Part shown: piece after piece, positions 63,641 through 64,000 of the stretch
How positions within the stretch are numbered: the stretch's first letter is position 1
How the letters are laid out: each line of letters starts with the position of its first letter
Program-made: the position numbers and the translations under genes
From: Bacteroidota bacterium
GTDB lineage: Bacteria; Bacteroidota; Bacteroidia; AKYH767-A; OLB10
Assembly (NCBI GenBank): GCA_016717325.1
Contig: JADKFV010000010.1
Span: forward strand, 110,349-174,348
Length of the DNA stretch: 64,000 nucleotides
Direction of reading: 5' to 3'
The notes under the pieces: generated by a model
Told to the model about the DNA's origin: nothing
The model's database searches: none
What the model saw: the letters and a program-made list of their open reading frames with translations, nothing else

Positions 63641-64000
63641 TCATGCTGAAACTGATGATTGATGCAACGTGTTGTATATAGTTCCAATTTGCAATTGCAC
63701 TTCAAAAATGGTTTTGTCTAAAACATTGCTAACATGAGCATGCGAATGACCAGCTGCAAACAGTTTTATTATTTGCGATTGTAATGGAGTAAAGTTTGAA
63801 TGGGATTGTATCGAACACTTACTGTGAATTAATTGCGCAACAGGCAGAGATAGTTGCGCCTGCCCTGCCGAAATTTCGGTAATGATATTTATCAATTGCC
63901 GTGCATTGCTATATTTATTTACATATCCCGATGCACCTGCACATAAGCACTGATACACCCAATCGTGCTGCAACCAGGCCGAGCTGATGATGAAATTAAT
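63641..64000 (-). CDS. LuxR/NarL-family response regulator, N-terminus beyond window
   Basis: The frame is open to the window edge, so only the last 120 residues are seen. AGASGYVNKYSNARQLINIITEISAGQ is the end of a receiver domain (the conserved K of 'GYVxK'). FTPLQSQIIKLFAAGHSHAHVSNVLDKTIFEVQLQIGTIYNTL is a GerE/LuxR-type helix-turn-helix. The recognition region is weaker than usual (QIIKLFAAGHSHAHVS where most have the E-L-A-G-S-N-K-E pattern), so DNA binding may be specialised. Regulates unknown targets, conceivably the adhesin block beside it. Confidence 0.82.
   Translation of the reverse strand: MNFIISSAWLQHDWVYQCLCAGASGYVNKYSNARQLINIITEISAGQAQLSLPVAQLIHSKCSIQSHSNFTPLQSQIIKLFAAGHSHAHVSNVLDKTIFEVQLQIGTIYNTLHQSSVSA

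Overview
The window is about 64 kb of AT-rich DNA that reads as a chromosomal segment of an environmental Bacteroidota, probably of the Chitinophagales/Sphingobacteriales type. Three things point there. Many secreted proteins end in type IX secretion (T9SS) C-terminal sorting domains, including a gliding-motility-associated one. Several promoters match the Bacteroidota consensus TTTG-N18/19-TAnnTTTG. The gene content (fused pyruvate carboxylase, DUF4249-like and DUF6799 proteins, DUF4143 ATPase, DUF1016/YhcG nuclease) fits as well. There are no phage structural genes, transposases, CRISPR arrays or rRNA genes; one tRNA-Leu(CAA) is present.

Layout. 1-1.35 kb: two minus-strand secreted proteins. 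1.5-11.6 kb: a plus-strand surface-polysaccharide operon. It encodes a membrane-anchored protein with two carbohydrate-binding-like modules, a GH16-like lipoprotein, an AlgI-type MBOAT O-acetyltransferase, its AlgJ/AlgX-type SGNH partner, and two GT-C membrane glycosyltransferases. 11.6-14.3 kb: a convergent minus-strand pair, a GT-C glycosyltransferase and a GT2 polyprenyl-phosphate glycosyltransferase. 14.6-19.0 kb: a lipoprotein and pyruvate carboxylase. 19.2-20.65 kb: a DUF4143 ATPase bracketed by two matching palindrome pairs. 20.7-25.7 kb: housekeeping genes (rseP, pth, rplY, prs) plus a T9SS cargo protein and a small membrane protein. 25.9-30.9 kb: a giant surface adhesin. 31.1 kb: tRNA-Leu. 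31.3-33.9 kb: a YhcG-like nuclease gene, a six-copy 71-bp palindromic array, and a putative HTH regulator. 34.1-48.6 kb: mixed metabolic and repair genes (lpdA, rbfA, two methyltransferases, thioredoxin-like protein, sdhB, cysQ, a flippase-sulfotransferase fusion, recJ). 48.7-64 kb: a minus-strand block of envelope and secreted proteins, including an A-B-B'-A' quartet of paralogous T9SS cargo proteins, ending in a truncated response regulator.

Functionally, the left end builds and O-acetylates a cell-surface glycan; the flippase-sulfotransferase at 44.4 kb and cysQ beside it suggest a glycan may also be sulfated (cysQ removes the PAP by-product of sulfotransfer). The right end supplies surface-displayed adhesive proteins.

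Two loci deserve attention as possible undescribed systems. At the DUF4143 ATPase gene, two 51-bp modules, each two 19-bp palindromes set 32 bp apart, lie immediately upstream and downstream. At the YhcG-like nuclease gene, six copies of a 20-bp palindrome in a 71-bp tandem repeat lie just upstream.

A caution: at least five genes are broken by single-base shifts in or beside short homopolymers (about 8.42, 10.36, 12.47, 13.3 and 30.82 kb). Four of the five look like missing bases. Sequencing or assembly error is the most likely cause, so those genes should be read as probably intact in the organism.
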